In this document: positions 56,656 to 64,000 of the stretch, one piece after another
Layout: every line of letters begins with the position of its first letter
Numbering within the stretch: the stretch's first letter is position 1
Origin: Blautia sp. An249
GTDB lineage: Bacteria; Bacillota; Clostridia; Lachnospirales; Lachnospiraceae
Assembly: GCF_002159835.1 (NCBI RefSeq)
Contig: NZ_NFJL01000005.1
Coordinates: forward strand, 1 to 64,000
DNA: 64,000 nt
Direction: 5' to 3'
Notes under the pieces: generated by a model
Told to the model about the DNA's origin: nothing
Databases searched by the model: none
Seen by the model: the letters and a program-made list of their open reading frames with translations, nothing else
Program-made: the position numbers and the translations under genes

Positions 56656-58763
56656 TCTTTGCCCTCCAGTTTATATAACTGTTCCTTCATTTTCCGCCAG
56701 TCCGCTCCCTCTGTTCTCAGCATCTTACTATACATTTCCAAAATCATACTTATCTCTTTTTTTGTCCATTTTGAATTTTCTATAGAAAATATTTTCTGCA
56801 ACTCTTCATGTACAAGACTTATAACGATATCCGGTCTATATCTATAATAAGATGTCACGTAATTTTCCAAAGTCTGTATACTGCCGTCAAACGTTTCCTT
56901 CAGTTTCCCGCGATATAATTCCAGATCCTTCTGGTAATCTCTTTCTTCTCTCTCTGCCGCACGCTTTTTCTGTTCCTCTTCCTCCTTTTCTAACATGTCA
57001 GTATCATAGAATTTCTTCTTAAGACCGTTAAGATTACTCAGTGGGATATTCTCCTCTTGATCCAGCTGCATAATCAGTCCCGGCATTTCTTCTTCATATA
57101 GCTTCTGGAAATTCTCGTCACTTACTATAGAATTCACAAACGCTATATAATGCTCCGGTTCAAAGCGAAATATGGATTCATCCATCCATTCAAGAAGTCT
57201 TTTCCTCTCATCCGTTTTTAGAAAGTCTCTATGGTAATTCAACTGCATGGTATGGCTATAGCCCCATAAGCACTTTCCCAGCCTCGTATGGAAAAAACAA
57301 CTTGCACCAAAGAACTCTGGAATTTCCATCATGTCGTTTTTTTCAAGATACTGCCGCCAGAAATCAAACACTTTCCGGTTTGGTATCTCACTTACATAGT
57401 TCCAAAGATAATCTCTTTCATATGTTTTTTCTGTACCGACCAATCCTTCTTGATATTCGTTCAATAAAATAACCCCGTTTTCAACAAACATCTGAAAAAG
57501 TCTATGCCCTTCTGACCGATATTTTTTAAAATAGTCCATAAAACTGTGTTGAGTTAACGCTTCATAGCATTTCAGGTATTTCCTTATTTGCTCTACGTTC
57601 GGGCAATCAAGCGACGCGATCTGGTGTGCGAACAAATCAAAATACCGCTCCATATTTAATTCTCGGGCGAGAATGTCCCACTTATGGTCAAACACATCCA
57701 CTTGATACATTTTGTCTTTCTCCGCCTTCTGAAACAGCCATAATACCATCTCTGGTTGTACCGGCTGGAGGTGACATTCGATTGCATGCCAAATTCCCGG
57801 ATGAGATTCATAACAGATCTCGTATTTTTTGTATTTTTCTAGCAAGAAAAATAAATACTGATACAGATCCTCTCCCAGTTTTCGCTTTCCGTTGATCATC
57901 GCAATACAGCACCTAGCTGAAATCTTCTCTCCCACAATCCCCTTTTCAACAATTCGTTTCTTCCTCGGGAGAAGCCACATAAGCACGGAATTGCAGAAAG
58001 CGATTTCTTCTTCGTTGTACCCCGCCTTTTCAAGCGTCTCGAATTCTTTTGAACATGGCTGGATACACTTATAAGCCAGTTTGACGAGAGTGCGCAACAT
58101 CATATTGTCCCGTTTTCTGCATGCCATGATTTCTTCCTCATAATAATCAATCAGCCATTTAAGCAGCCCTGCATTTTCAAACAGGTTGAAATTCCGTTGC
58201 TCACCCCATAATTTCACCAGCAAAGGGCGCATTTGTTGAAATCCCTGCGCTTTATCCTCATAAAGCGCCAATAGAAATAACGCCTCCTCAATTCGCACAT
58301 TTTGTCTCCGGCTCAGTTCTCCCAGACTTTCTTTTCGCGGATCTTCTTTGTCTGCCAACATGTATATGGCGCCAGACAAAAAAATGTCCTTGTTAGCCCC
58401 GGCTCTGATTCTGCCAATAAAAGCATCCTTTTGATCCCCAATGAACATCGTGTCATCCAAAATATTTGCACAATTTCCAAGAGCAAGAGCCAGCGCTCTT
58501 AGGTTCATCAGTTCATCCCCGATTTTCTCTTCAAAACGTTCCAGTACTTCTCCTGGATAGACTAATTGATATTGCCCGAAATACCCGGCATAATCCTCAT
58601 CCCAGTAGAAGGGGAGCCCACACTTCAATCTCAGATTTTCAAAATGTCTCTTGTCTGGGTCTGCCGCACGCATGATCATGTGCTGCATAGCATGAAATAA
58701 TTCCATATTTACAGCATTTGTAAATGCTGTATACTGTCTCTTTCCCCATGTTCCGTATTCCAT
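56649..58763 (-). CDS. Large unrecognised helical protein, 704 aa
   Basis: 704 aa, ribosome binding site AGGAG before ATG 58763, leader from a CATATTTA box 50 bp upstream. All-helical composition, aromatic-rich, with a charged coiled-coil near residues 585-625 (KEEEEQKKRAAEREERDYQK). N-terminal TAFTNAVNMELFHAMQHMIM and FYWDEDYAGYFGQYQLVYPG; no TM, no known catalytic motif. Paired with the 810-aa gene. Large size, helical repeats and strict coupling suggest a two-component cytoplasmic complex; transfer, regulation or defence are all possible. Confidence 0.7.
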   Translation of the reverse strand: MEYGTWGKRQYTAFTNAVNMELFHAMQHMIMRAADPDKRHFENLRLKCGLPFYWDEDYAGYFGQYQLVYPGEVLERFEEKIGDELMNLRALALALGNCANILDDTMFIGDQKDAFIGRIRAGANKDIFLSGAIYMLADKEDPRKESLGELSRRQNVRIEEALFLLALYEDKAQGFQQMRPLLVKLWGEQRNFNLFENAGLLKWLIDYYEEEIMACRKRDNMMLRTLVKLAYKCIQPCSKEFETLEKAGYNEEEIAFCNSVLMWLLPRKKRIVEKGIVGEKISARCCIAMINGKRKLGEDLYQYLFFLLEKYKKYEICYESHPGIWHAIECHLQPVQPEMVLWLFQKAEKDKMYQVDVFDHKWDILARELNMERYFDLFAHQIASLDCPNVEQIRKYLKCYEALTQHSFMDYFKKYRSEGHRLFQMFVENGVILLNEYQEGLVGTEKTYERDYLWNYVSEIPNRKVFDFWRQYLEKNDMMEIPEFFGASCFFHTRLGKCLWGYSHTMQLNYHRDFLKTDERKRLLEWMDESIFRFEPEHYIAFVNSIVSDENFQKLYEEEMPGLIMQLDQEENIPLSNLNGLKKKFYDTDMLEKEEEEQKKRAAEREERDYQKDLELYRGKLKETFDGSIQTLENYVTSYYRYRPDIVISLVHEELQKIFSIENSKWTKKEISMILEMYSKMLRTEGADWRKMKEQLYKLEGKEC

Positions 58764-58813
58764 TCTTTGTTCTCCTATTTGGTATAAACTCCTTTCGTCT
58801 ATGTGCTACCTCA

Positions 58814-58821
58814 TAAATATG
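58814..58821 (-). promoter_or_regulatory. CATATTTA box 8
   Basis: Minus strand CATATTTATGAGG, 51 bp before ATG 58763. Confidence 0.5.
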
Positions 58822-58862
58822 AAACGAATTCACGTTCGTAAGGACATGCGTGATGACAGAAA

Positions 58863-58893
58863 AATCCCAGAGAAAACATTGTCCTCTGGGATT
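58863..58893 (-). terminator. Terminator of the IreB-like operon
   Basis: AATCCCAGAG / CTCTGGGATT stem; minus strand continues TTTTTCTG. Confidence 0.85.
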
Positions 58894-58919
58894 AAATCCA
58901 CATTCTCTTTATTTCTCTG

Positions 58920-59201
58920 TCAGTCCACTTGAAATTTCTTTGTATCATATCTCGACATGCCATCTATTCCTTCTACATATTGCTGTAATATTGCCTCTAA
59001 AAGCAGGAAGTGATCCAGATTCTGCATCTTTACTCTGGCTTCCTCTTTTGCCGTAATGTATATGGGATCATTTGTCAGCACATATCCTGCAAGCTGGCGG
59101 ACCGGATCATAACCATAGTGCTCTAACGTTTGGCAAACCTCCTTGACGCACTGCCGAATTTCCTCTTTTGACCAATTTTCTTGCGTTCCTTTCAAATTCA
59201 T
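58920..59201 (-). CDS. IreB-like regulatory phosphoprotein homologue
   Basis: 93 aa with GAGGAGG before ATG 59201. EVCQTLEHYGYDPVRQLAGY, VLTNDPIYITAKEEARVKMQ and LLLEAILQQYVEG follow the IreB/UPF0297 pattern ([40 protein letters not shown]). IreB is a PASTA-kinase (IreK) substrate that tunes cephalosporin tolerance in Enterococcus. The usual Thr-rich N-terminal phosphosite is not obvious here. A copy on an element that also carries a beta-lactam regulon is notable. Confidence 0.75.
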   Translation of the reverse strand: MNLKGTQENWSKEEIRQCVKEVCQTLEHYGYDPVRQLAGYVLTNDPIYITAKEEARVKMQNLDHFLLLEAILQQYVEGIDGMSRYDTKKFQVD

Positions 59202-59220
59202 ATAACTCCTCCTCTTTCAC

Positions 59221-59556
59221 CTAATAATACATCAGTGTTTTCACACCTGCAAAATCGTAAATATGGGAGTCATTTTCCAGTTCCATATCATTTGCTACCG
59301 CAATTGCAGCCTTTCCAAAATCGGAATCTTTACTCACATCAAATCCCAGTTTTTCATCCGACACATCATATCTGATAAATCCAAATATAATTCCGGTATC
59401 AAATTCCAGACACACTACATCCAGCTCTGTTTCTTCTCCCGGACGCTCTAAATAGTCGATTAATCTTGTAATTTCCGTCCTATAAAATCCATCTTCACCT
59501 CTCTGCGTTAAAACGGCTTCTATTTCTGTCTTATCTGTATTCATAGTTGTCTCCAC
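59221..59556 (-). CDS. Hypothetical protein, 107-111 aa
   Basis: GTG 59556 or ATG 59544 may start it; GGGAGG is 3 nt from the GTG and 15 from the ATG. IEAVLTQRGEDGFYRTEITR and TELDVVCLEFDTGIIFGFIR, then a C-terminal DSHIYDFAGVKTLMYY. Small alpha/beta domain, not recognised. Leads the two-gene unit with the IreB-like gene. Confidence 0.58.
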   Translation of the reverse strand: METTMNTDKTEIEAVLTQRGEDGFYRTEITRLIDYLERPGEETELDVVCLEFDTGIIFGFIRYDVSDEKLGFDVSKDSDFGKAAIAVANDMELENDSHIYDFAGVKTLMYY

Positions 59557-59587
59557 TATCCTCCCATCGTCATTTATTGTTTCAGTT

Positions 59588-59595
59588 TAAATATG
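59588..59595 (-). promoter_or_regulatory. CATATTTA box 9
   Basis: Minus strand CATATTTAAACTG, 32 bp before GTG 59556. Confidence 0.5.
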
Positions 59596-59619
59596 CCGGG
59601 AATTTGTGCATGTAAAAAA

Positions 59620-59648
59620 GATCCGCAAGGCATGGTTCCCTACGGATC
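59620..59648 (-). terminator. Terminator of the 225-aa gene
   Basis: GATCCG / CGGATC stem with a 17-nt loop, followed on the minus strand by TTTTTT. Confidence 0.75.
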
Positions 59649-59667
59649 AATTTGTTTTTGTATGAGT

Positions 59668-60345
59668 TTAACTAACATGTCCCGTTGTTTCTGAATCATT
59701 GAGACAATCTATTGGCTCTTCTGGCTGGTTATTCTCCTTTGCCCGAAAGGACTGCTCCATCCGCTTTCCGTAAAGTAAAGTCAGATCCCTGTTTTCTCCA
59801 AAACCGGCTTCTATCGTCTCAAATTCCTTAATTCCCGCCATGTATCCCAGATAATGTGCCGTTCTAAGCATGTCAAATTCCAGACCTGTATAATATGTTG
59901 AAATATCTCTCAAACTTTCTTCTAATTCATCTGATTCTGCATTGAGCAGCTCATGAATCTCCTCCTCCAGTCTACGATAAGCTGGAAGCCCCTCCAATTT
60001 ATACATCTGCAGATACTCATAAACGCTCTCATCATCAGTCCTCGGATATCCGATTCTTATGCCCTCAGACACCAAAAGAGTAAGCCGCCGCCCCTTTTCC
60101 CATGCGTACTGTATCCCGAGCCGATTCCGTTTCTCACAAAGTCCTACCAGGCTCTTTAAACGTAGGACTTTGTCTTCTGGCAGGCTATGATATAATTTCT
60201 TCTGCGTTAGTTCATTCAATTTCTTTTCAGTCTCATACTCAGTTCCTGCGTAAGTATCTAAATACGCGATTACTTGTTTCTCGTACAACTTCTCTTTCTC
60301 CGTCACACACTCCATGATGCCGCTTTCAACCTGTTCGTTCTTCAT
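59668..60345 (-). CDS. Hypothetical helical protein, 225 aa
   Basis: ATG 60345 (MKNEQVESGIMECVTEKEKL) with GAGGAGG 8 nt upstream. Highly charged, helical: KKLNELTQKKLYHSLPEDKV, RRLEEEIHELLNAESDELEE, and a C-terminal FETIEAGFGENRDLTLLYGK. Not recognised. A GAATTA-TTT-TAATTC palindrome precedes it. Confidence 0.58.
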   Translation of the reverse strand: MKNEQVESGIMECVTEKEKLYEKQVIAYLDTYAGTEYETEKKLNELTQKKLYHSLPEDKVLRLKSLVGLCEKRNRLGIQYAWEKGRRLTLLVSEGIRIGYPRTDDESVYEYLQMYKLEGLPAYRRLEEEIHELLNAESDELEESLRDISTYYTGLEFDMLRTAHYLGYMAGIKEFETIEAGFGENRDLTLLYGKRMEQSFRAKENNQPEEPIDCLNDSETTGHVS

Positions 60346-60372
60346 TACGCGTCCTCCTCTTATTAGCATATT

Positions 60373-60387
60373 GAATTATTTTAATTC
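60373..60387. promoter_or_regulatory. Palindromic operator candidate before the 225-aa gene
   Basis: GAATTA-TTT-TAATTC perfect inverted repeat, 28 bp upstream of ATG 60345; possible site for one of the neighbouring XRE regulators. Confidence 0.45.
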
Positions 60388-60495
60388 TATAAGCTAATTT
60401 TATCACAGAAAATTTTTTATGTGTGTCGAATTATAAGAGATACCTATATTAAATAGTGTCATATTTTGTCAAATCCTAATAAACAGGCACAAAAA

Positions 60496-60521
60496 ACAGC
60501 CTGGGATCATCATCAGGCTGT
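60496..60521 (-). terminator. Terminator of the XRE gene at 60.6 kb
   Basis: ACAGCCTG / CAGGCTGT stem followed on the minus strand by TTTTT. Confidence 0.85.
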
Positions 60522-60581
60522 CTTCATTTACATTCAAAATATTTTTGATTTTCCTCCATGCTGCCAAGCACACCGCTTATA

Positions 60582-60947
60582 CTACCATTCCTCTAATTCC
60601 TTTGCTCTCTCTGCCTTTTGTATCTCAAAGTTCGAGATCATTGCTTCCACAACATCAGAAATCATCCGAATCTGAGAAGGTGTCAAATCAACCATTTTCT
60701 CCGTAACCTCATTCAAAGCATATCCTTTTCCCGACTCTGAAAAATCTCTTAAAAGATAATCCATGGAAACATCTTCAAACGCATTCACAATCTCTACAAG
60801 CACACCCAGGCTAGGAGCCTTTAACCCTCTTTCTATTTCGCTTAAATAAACGCTGCCAATCCTGGCCTTCGTGGCCAGCGCTTCTAATGTATATCGATGT
60901 CGTTTTCTTTCTTCTCGTATGCGTTGTCCCAGTCTTTCTTTGTCCAT
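60582..60947 (-). CDS. XRE-family regulator
   Basis: 121 aa from ATG 60947 (MDKERLGQRIREERKRHRYT). HTH_3: LEALATKARIGSVYLSEIER, then LKAPSLGVLVEIVNAFEDVS, plus a ~50-aa helical C-terminus. Ribosome binding site GTGGGG is weak. Single-gene unit with terminator. Likely a phage-type or element repressor. Confidence 0.86.
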   Translation of the reverse strand: MDKERLGQRIREERKRHRYTLEALATKARIGSVYLSEIERGLKAPSLGVLVEIVNAFEDVSMDYLLRDFSESGKGYALNEVTEKMVDLTPSQIRMISDVVEAMISNFEIQKAERAKELEEW

Positions 60948-61085
60948 CTTTATACCCCACAATTATGCAAATAGCATTAATTTTTGTCTCGATATCTTTA
61001 GTATAAAGAAATACAAATTTTTACGATACAAGCGCACAGCTATAATATTATTCTATCAGCTTAATTTGTACAATTTTTTATTAAT

Positions 61086-61454
61086 CTATACCTTCATGCT
61101 CTTTTCTACAAATTCAGTCATAAGCCCTGATAAAATATCCTGCTGGCGCGGGGACAGTCCTTTTCTCCTTGAATCGTCTCTAAATTCGATCAGCAAAGTG
61201 TGAACCAGTGTTTTCTGCCGTTCCGACAATTTTTCTATCGACACCATCTCTTTCTTATCGATGCCTACCAGATAGTCCAGTGAAACATTGAACAAATATG
61301 CCAGATCAATCAGCGTTTCCCCTGAAGGGATCTTTATATTGCTTTCGTATAGAGAAACCATTGATTTGGATTTATTAATTTTCTTCCCCAGTTCTTCCTG
61401 AGTCCAATGATGCTCTTCTCTTAATTCCTTGATACGAAGTCCTAAGTCAAACAT
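61086..61454 (-). CDS. XRE-family regulator (cI-like)
   Basis: 122 aa from ATG 61454 (MFDLGLRIKELREEHHWTQE) with AAGGAGG. HTH: TQEELGKKINKSKSMVSLYE, SNIKIPSGETLIDLAYLFNV, SLDYLVGI. C-terminal helices without a peptidase domain. GTTTAAC/GTTAAAC motifs in the 61470-61550 upstream region may be its operators. Divergent from the 185-aa gene at 61646. Confidence 0.88.
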   Translation of the reverse strand: MFDLGLRIKELREEHHWTQEELGKKINKSKSMVSLYESNIKIPSGETLIDLAYLFNVSLDYLVGIDKKEMVSIEKLSERQKTLVHTLLIEFRDDSRRKGLSPRQQDILSGLMTEFVEKSMKV

Positions 61455-61645
61455 AGAAATCCTCCTTATTTCTATGTTAAGTTTAACGTATTGACGTTTA
61501 ATAGCTCGTAACATTATAATAATTATAGTTTTATATTGTTAAACTTTTTACATGTTACTATTGAATTATATCCACTTTTTCTATTTCTACCTGTTTTATG
61601 GATATAATCCTATTTTGTAACTGCCAACACGAAGCGAGGTACATT

Positions 61646-62203
61646 ATGCAGAACTATGATTCAACACTCACTACAGATAGCATATCTGAATCTGCAAGGG
61701 AGGTCGATCTTTATGATTATCCAAAGTTTCTTGCTGCTTTTCAAAAAGCATATTCAAAGGATGACCAGATATCTCTTTGCCGGTTGGAGACAAAAGCACC
61801 AGATTTTTTTAGGAAAGCCTTTCTAAGTACGGTTCCTGATCTCACTGAGATGGAATATTCCAGACTTCCATTTCCTATTTTGTCCTCAAAGACCTGCACT
61901 ACCGTTCCATGTATATATAATATGGTCTTTTACCTGACCGGCTGTTCATCCGCTGGAAGAGCCTATCTGCCGTATCTTCTGGCGCATGCCAAATATAAGC
62001 AGACAACTCATCCGGAAACCGGTCGGTTGGAATATCTCTTTCTCCCTTCTTCTCTATGGGAGGATTTCTTTTCCAGCGAGCCAACACTTTCCCTTATTAT
62101 CCGATCCCAGAAAATTTTTGACCTGACCGAGTTGATTGAACGGACAAGGGATTTTTGTGCCAAAGCCGCCTGTGATTACATGCCGCCCGGAGAATTCATT
62201 TAG
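61646..62203 (+). CDS. Hypothetical protein, 185 aa
   Basis: ATG 61646 (MQNYDSTLTTDSISESAREV) with GCGAGG; ATG 61598 is an alternative without RBS. FLAAFQKAYSKDDQISLCRL, FLSTVPDLTEMEYSRLPFPI and YLTGCSSAGRAYLPYLLAHA are distinctive but not assigned to a family by me. Soluble. Divergent from an XRE regulator. Confidence 0.55.
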   Translation: MQNYDSTLTTDSISESAREVDLYDYPKFLAAFQKAYSKDDQISLCRLETKAPDFFRKAFLSTVPDLTEMEYSRLPFPILSSKTCTTVPCIYNMVFYLTGCSSAGRAYLPYLLAHAKYKQTTHPETGRLEYLFLPSSLWEDFFSSEPTLSLIIRSQKIFDLTELIERTRDFCAKAACDYMPPGEFI

Positions 62204-62234
62204 GTGAAAATTTAAAAAGCCTCTTAATTTCATT

Positions 62235-62242
62235 CATATTTA
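62235..62242 (+). promoter_or_regulatory. CATATTTA box 10 (plus strand)
   Basis: CATATTTATTATATAG, 32 bp before ATG 62274. It is the only box on the + strand and it precedes a + strand gene. Confidence 0.5.
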
Positions 62243-62273
62243 TTATATAGAATTTAGGAAGGAGGCTTTCACA

Positions 62274-62846
62274 ATGAAAAAAAGGATTTTTATCGTTTGT
62301 TATCTTCTGGGAATCTTACTGACTGGCTGCAACTCTTCTCTCCCTGCGGATGATCCCCCAGAAGAGGTTTCAGCATATTCCAGCAACTCACCACAAGAAG
62401 ACGTGCCTTATTATGAAGATATTAAGGGTTCTTCTTTATCCGGAGATATACCGGAAAACCTTATGACTGTATCAAAGGCCCAGGAAATGTTCGGGGGAAT
62501 TGGCTTTTCTGACTACGCCAAAGAAAATGTGGACACCGCCACATCGTATACAGCTACTACCGAGGCAAGTACTCTGTCCCTGAAAGCCGATGACAATGAA
62601 GTTGTCACAAATATAAAGTTTACCACGAAAATGAATCCCCTGGAGAATGCATTAAAAGAAATCAACTGCTTTTTATCTATTGCTTCGGGTCAAGATCTTT
62701 CGCCGGAAGAACAAACTTCCATTAAAGAAATCTTCTCCGATACGCAAAAAGAGAATACCGATGTAAACTCTGTAAAACTCAATGACCAGGTCTTCCTGCT
62801 ATGGGCAGATACGAAAAACCAACAATATTCAGTTATCTGGGAATAA
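62274..62846 (+). CDS. Lipoprotein, unknown function
   Basis: 190 aa; GGAAGGAGG before ATG 62274. Signal peptide with lipobox LLGILLTGC (Cys near 19), then a Ser/Pro/Asp-rich linker and a small domain (VSKAQEMFGGIGFSDYAKEN, VVTNIKFTTKMNPLENALKE). Not recognised. Single-gene unit between a CATATTTA box and a terminator; probably a surface lipoprotein of the element, such as an entry-exclusion candidate. Confidence 0.68.
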   Translation: MKKRIFIVCYLLGILLTGCNSSLPADDPPEEVSAYSSNSPQEDVPYYEDIKGSSLSGDIPENLMTVSKAQEMFGGIGFSDYAKENVDTATSYTATTEASTLSLKADDNEVVTNIKFTTKMNPLENALKEINCFLSIASGQDLSPEEQTSIKEIFSDTQKENTDVNSVKLNDQVFLLWADTKNQQYSVIWE

Positions 62847-62866
62847 TAAAATCCATAAAGAGAGAA

Positions 62867-62894
62867 GGAGCACGGATACTAAAACCCGTGCTCC
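62867..62894 (+). terminator. Terminator after the lipoprotein gene
   Basis: GGAGCACGG / CCGTGCTCC stem followed by ATTTCATTT. Confidence 0.82.
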
Positions 62895-62942
62895 ATTTCA
62901 TTTCTGAAGTTTCTGTTTACTTCTTCTACACGAATATCTTTT

Positions 62943-63263
62943 CTATACAAGTTCCTCATTGGCGTCAACCTCAGTGTAAAAACGCGATACAATAGGCACA
63001 CTTCTAATGCCATATCGATTCAGAAATTTCTCCGGTATATTGGCAAAGTCATTCCAATTAAAGCATCCGCAACTGTATTCTAATTCTCTTTTGCCTTCGT
63101 CTGTAGCCAAGTAGTCTTTTGCAATCTTGCGGAACACTTCAATAACATTTGTTTCCGTTCCTTCTTTCATCAGCTCCGCCGGAAGCTCATACATATCAAT
63201 ATACACATTGATATCCATACCATCCTGATCCCTGCGAATCATCGTATATACTCCATTATCCAC
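62943..63263 (-). CDS. Hypothetical protein, 106 aa
   Basis: Starts at GTG 63263 with AAGGAG 7-8 nt upstream. DINVYIDMYELPAELMKEGT, KELEYSCGCFNWNDFANIPE-like segment (ELEYSCGCFNWNDFANIPEK) and a C-terminal GIRSVPIVSRFYTEVDA. Small soluble protein of unknown function. Follows the CHAP-amidase gene in the same direction. Confidence 0.6.
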   Translation of the reverse strand: MDNGVYTMIRRDQDGMDINVYIDMYELPAELMKEGTETNVIEVFRKIAKDYLATDEGKRELEYSCGCFNWNDFANIPEKFLNRYGIRSVPIVSRFYTEVDANEELV

Positions 63264-63308
63264 TTTGTGTCTCCTTATCTTTGTGTAATTTTAAATTTCT
63301 CTTTGTGT

Positions 63309-64000
63309 CTAATATGCCGGTACGCCATATCCATTGATCTTAGAACTTCCAACAGGATAGCTTCTCTGTTTACACGCATCGCTGCTGTTTCCTTCAATCG
63401 TGTATACGATTCCATTCTCGCATTTCTCAACAATCCCGACATGATCCGCGGTACCGTCACCGCCCCAGTCAAAGAAAATGATATACCCCGGCTCAGGCTC
63501 GCAGTTTCGGTCCATCCACTGACCATTTGCGATAAACCACGGCTTTCCCTGGAACTCACAATGAGCAAACTTTGGAATCACTCCAGCTTCTATGTAACCG
63601 CACTGAGACGCACACCAGCTGACAAAACATGCGCACCATTCTACCCTGCCATTAAATCCATACCACGACCAATAAGGGGCTCCACCCACATTTCCAAGCT
63701 GAGATTTTGCCACTTCGACAATCTCATCGCTTCCAGCTCCGTGTAAATCAAATACCTTGTTTGTCAGAGAACGGGAATACATATAACCGCTTATTCCGTC
63801 TTTTGTCACATATACAACTGCGTTCTCTTCCGTATCTGTATATACCTGTACCGTATCCCCTTCCTTCAGATAACAGATTGCCTCCTCCATCGAAGTGTCT
63901 TTTGTGATATATGCAAACGGCATATTCACCACCATTGTTTTGGAAGACTGTACTACAGGGATTACAAGGTTATCTGCAGATGTTCCCAGATTCACTTTAA
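63309..64000 (-). CDS. CHAP-domain peptidoglycan hydrolase, C-terminal part (5' end outside window)
   Basis: The frame is open to base 64000 and continues beyond it, so the GTG at 63995 is not taken as the start. An SH3-like section (SKTMVVNMPFAYITKDTSME, YLKEGDTVQVYTDTEENAVV) precedes a CHAP domain with the catalytic Cys in WCACFVSWCASQCGY, the His in ADHVGIVEKCENG and a following YTIEGNSS. CHAP domains cleave peptidoglycan peptide bonds as amidases or endopeptidases. In conjugative elements such SH3-CHAP proteins open the wall for the transfer channel; a lytic-phage or host-autolysin origin is possible but fits the context less well. Confidence 0.85.
   Translation of the reverse strand, partial: KVNLGTSADNLVIPVVQSSKTMVVNMPFAYITKDTSMEEAICYLKEGDTVQVYTDTEENAVVYVTKDGISGYMYSRSLTNKVFDLHGAGSDEIVEVAKSQLGNVGGAPYWSWYGFNGRVEWCACFVSWCASQCGYIEAGVIPKFAHCEFQGKPWFIANGQWMDRNCEPEPGYIIFFDWGGDGTADHVGIVEKCENGIVYTIEGNSSDACKQRSYPVGSSKINGYGVPAY

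Noticed and set aside
1..64000. CRISPR array, rRNA, tRNA or intact insertion sequence
   Set aside because: No regularly spaced repeats, no rRNA-like stretch, no cloverleaf and no transposase gene were found on reading; the only recombinase-like gene is the small fragment at 34795-35178.

Overview
The window looks like accessory DNA from a low-GC Clostridia genome, most likely a gut Lachnospiraceae (Blautia/Dorea/Ruminococcus-like). The reasons are strong AAGGAGG ribosome binding sites, Gram-positive regulators and envelope-stress modules, TraX, DUF932 and CHC2-primase proteins typical of clostridial conjugative elements, and no core metabolic genes. No rRNA, tRNA, CRISPR array or intact insertion sequence was seen. 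Both ends are cut: a DinD-like gene enters at base 1 and a CHAP amidase gene runs off base 64000.

Bases 0.4-34.7 kb are a mosaic of envelope-defence and antimicrobial-peptide-response modules. In order they are: a FtsX-type ABC exporter with an intramembrane-sensing two-component system and a free-standing 63-aa histidine-kinase-like helix protein; a Phd/VapC-like toxin-antitoxin pair; a lantibiotic-immunity (LanFEG-like) transporter with its own two-component system; an ECF sigma/anti-sigma pair; a BlaI-BlaR1 pair; a patch of decayed DNA (16.4-17.7 kb); a long minus-strand block with TraX proteins, paralogous lipoproteins and a PBP2a-like transpeptidase; two radical SAM proteins around a NudC hydrolase with an HxlR regulator; and a LytTR two-component system with a BcrA-like ABC transporter and a DUF4097 lipoprotein.

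Two layers of organisation tie this mosaic together. First, a ~430-bp unit encoding a receiver-less OmpR-type winged-helix protein occurs four times nearly intact and three times as decayed remnants, always in the same orientation and always at a module boundary. Its stop codon lies inside a terminator hairpin, and three copies carry a start codon plus a GGGAAAG heptamer that could direct -1 frameshifting. Second, a TTAC-N4-GTAA palindrome recurs in the promoters of blaI-blaR1, the PBP operon and the 19.9-kb membrane-protein operon, which suggests one BlaI/BlaR1 regulon.

Bases 34.8-64 kb look like the backbone of a conjugative or plasmid-like element. It holds a recombinase-like fragment, a CHC2 zinc-finger primase, two tandem RecD2-like helicases, a sigma-70-family factor, DUF932, IreB-like and YwbE-like proteins, a pair of large unrecognised proteins (704 and 810 aa), several XRE regulators, and a CHAP-domain hydrolase. 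Most of its minus-strand transcription units are preceded by a CATATTTA-like box, which may be a promoter class read by the element's own sigma factor. One such box directly precedes a ~96-nt nested stem-loop that is a candidate small RNA. A second ABC transporter cargo with its own repressor and palindromic operators sits at 43.8-47.6 kb.

Start codons were re-chosen from Shine-Dalgarno placement where the longest open frame was implausible. Family names come from sequence recognition alone and no database search was run.
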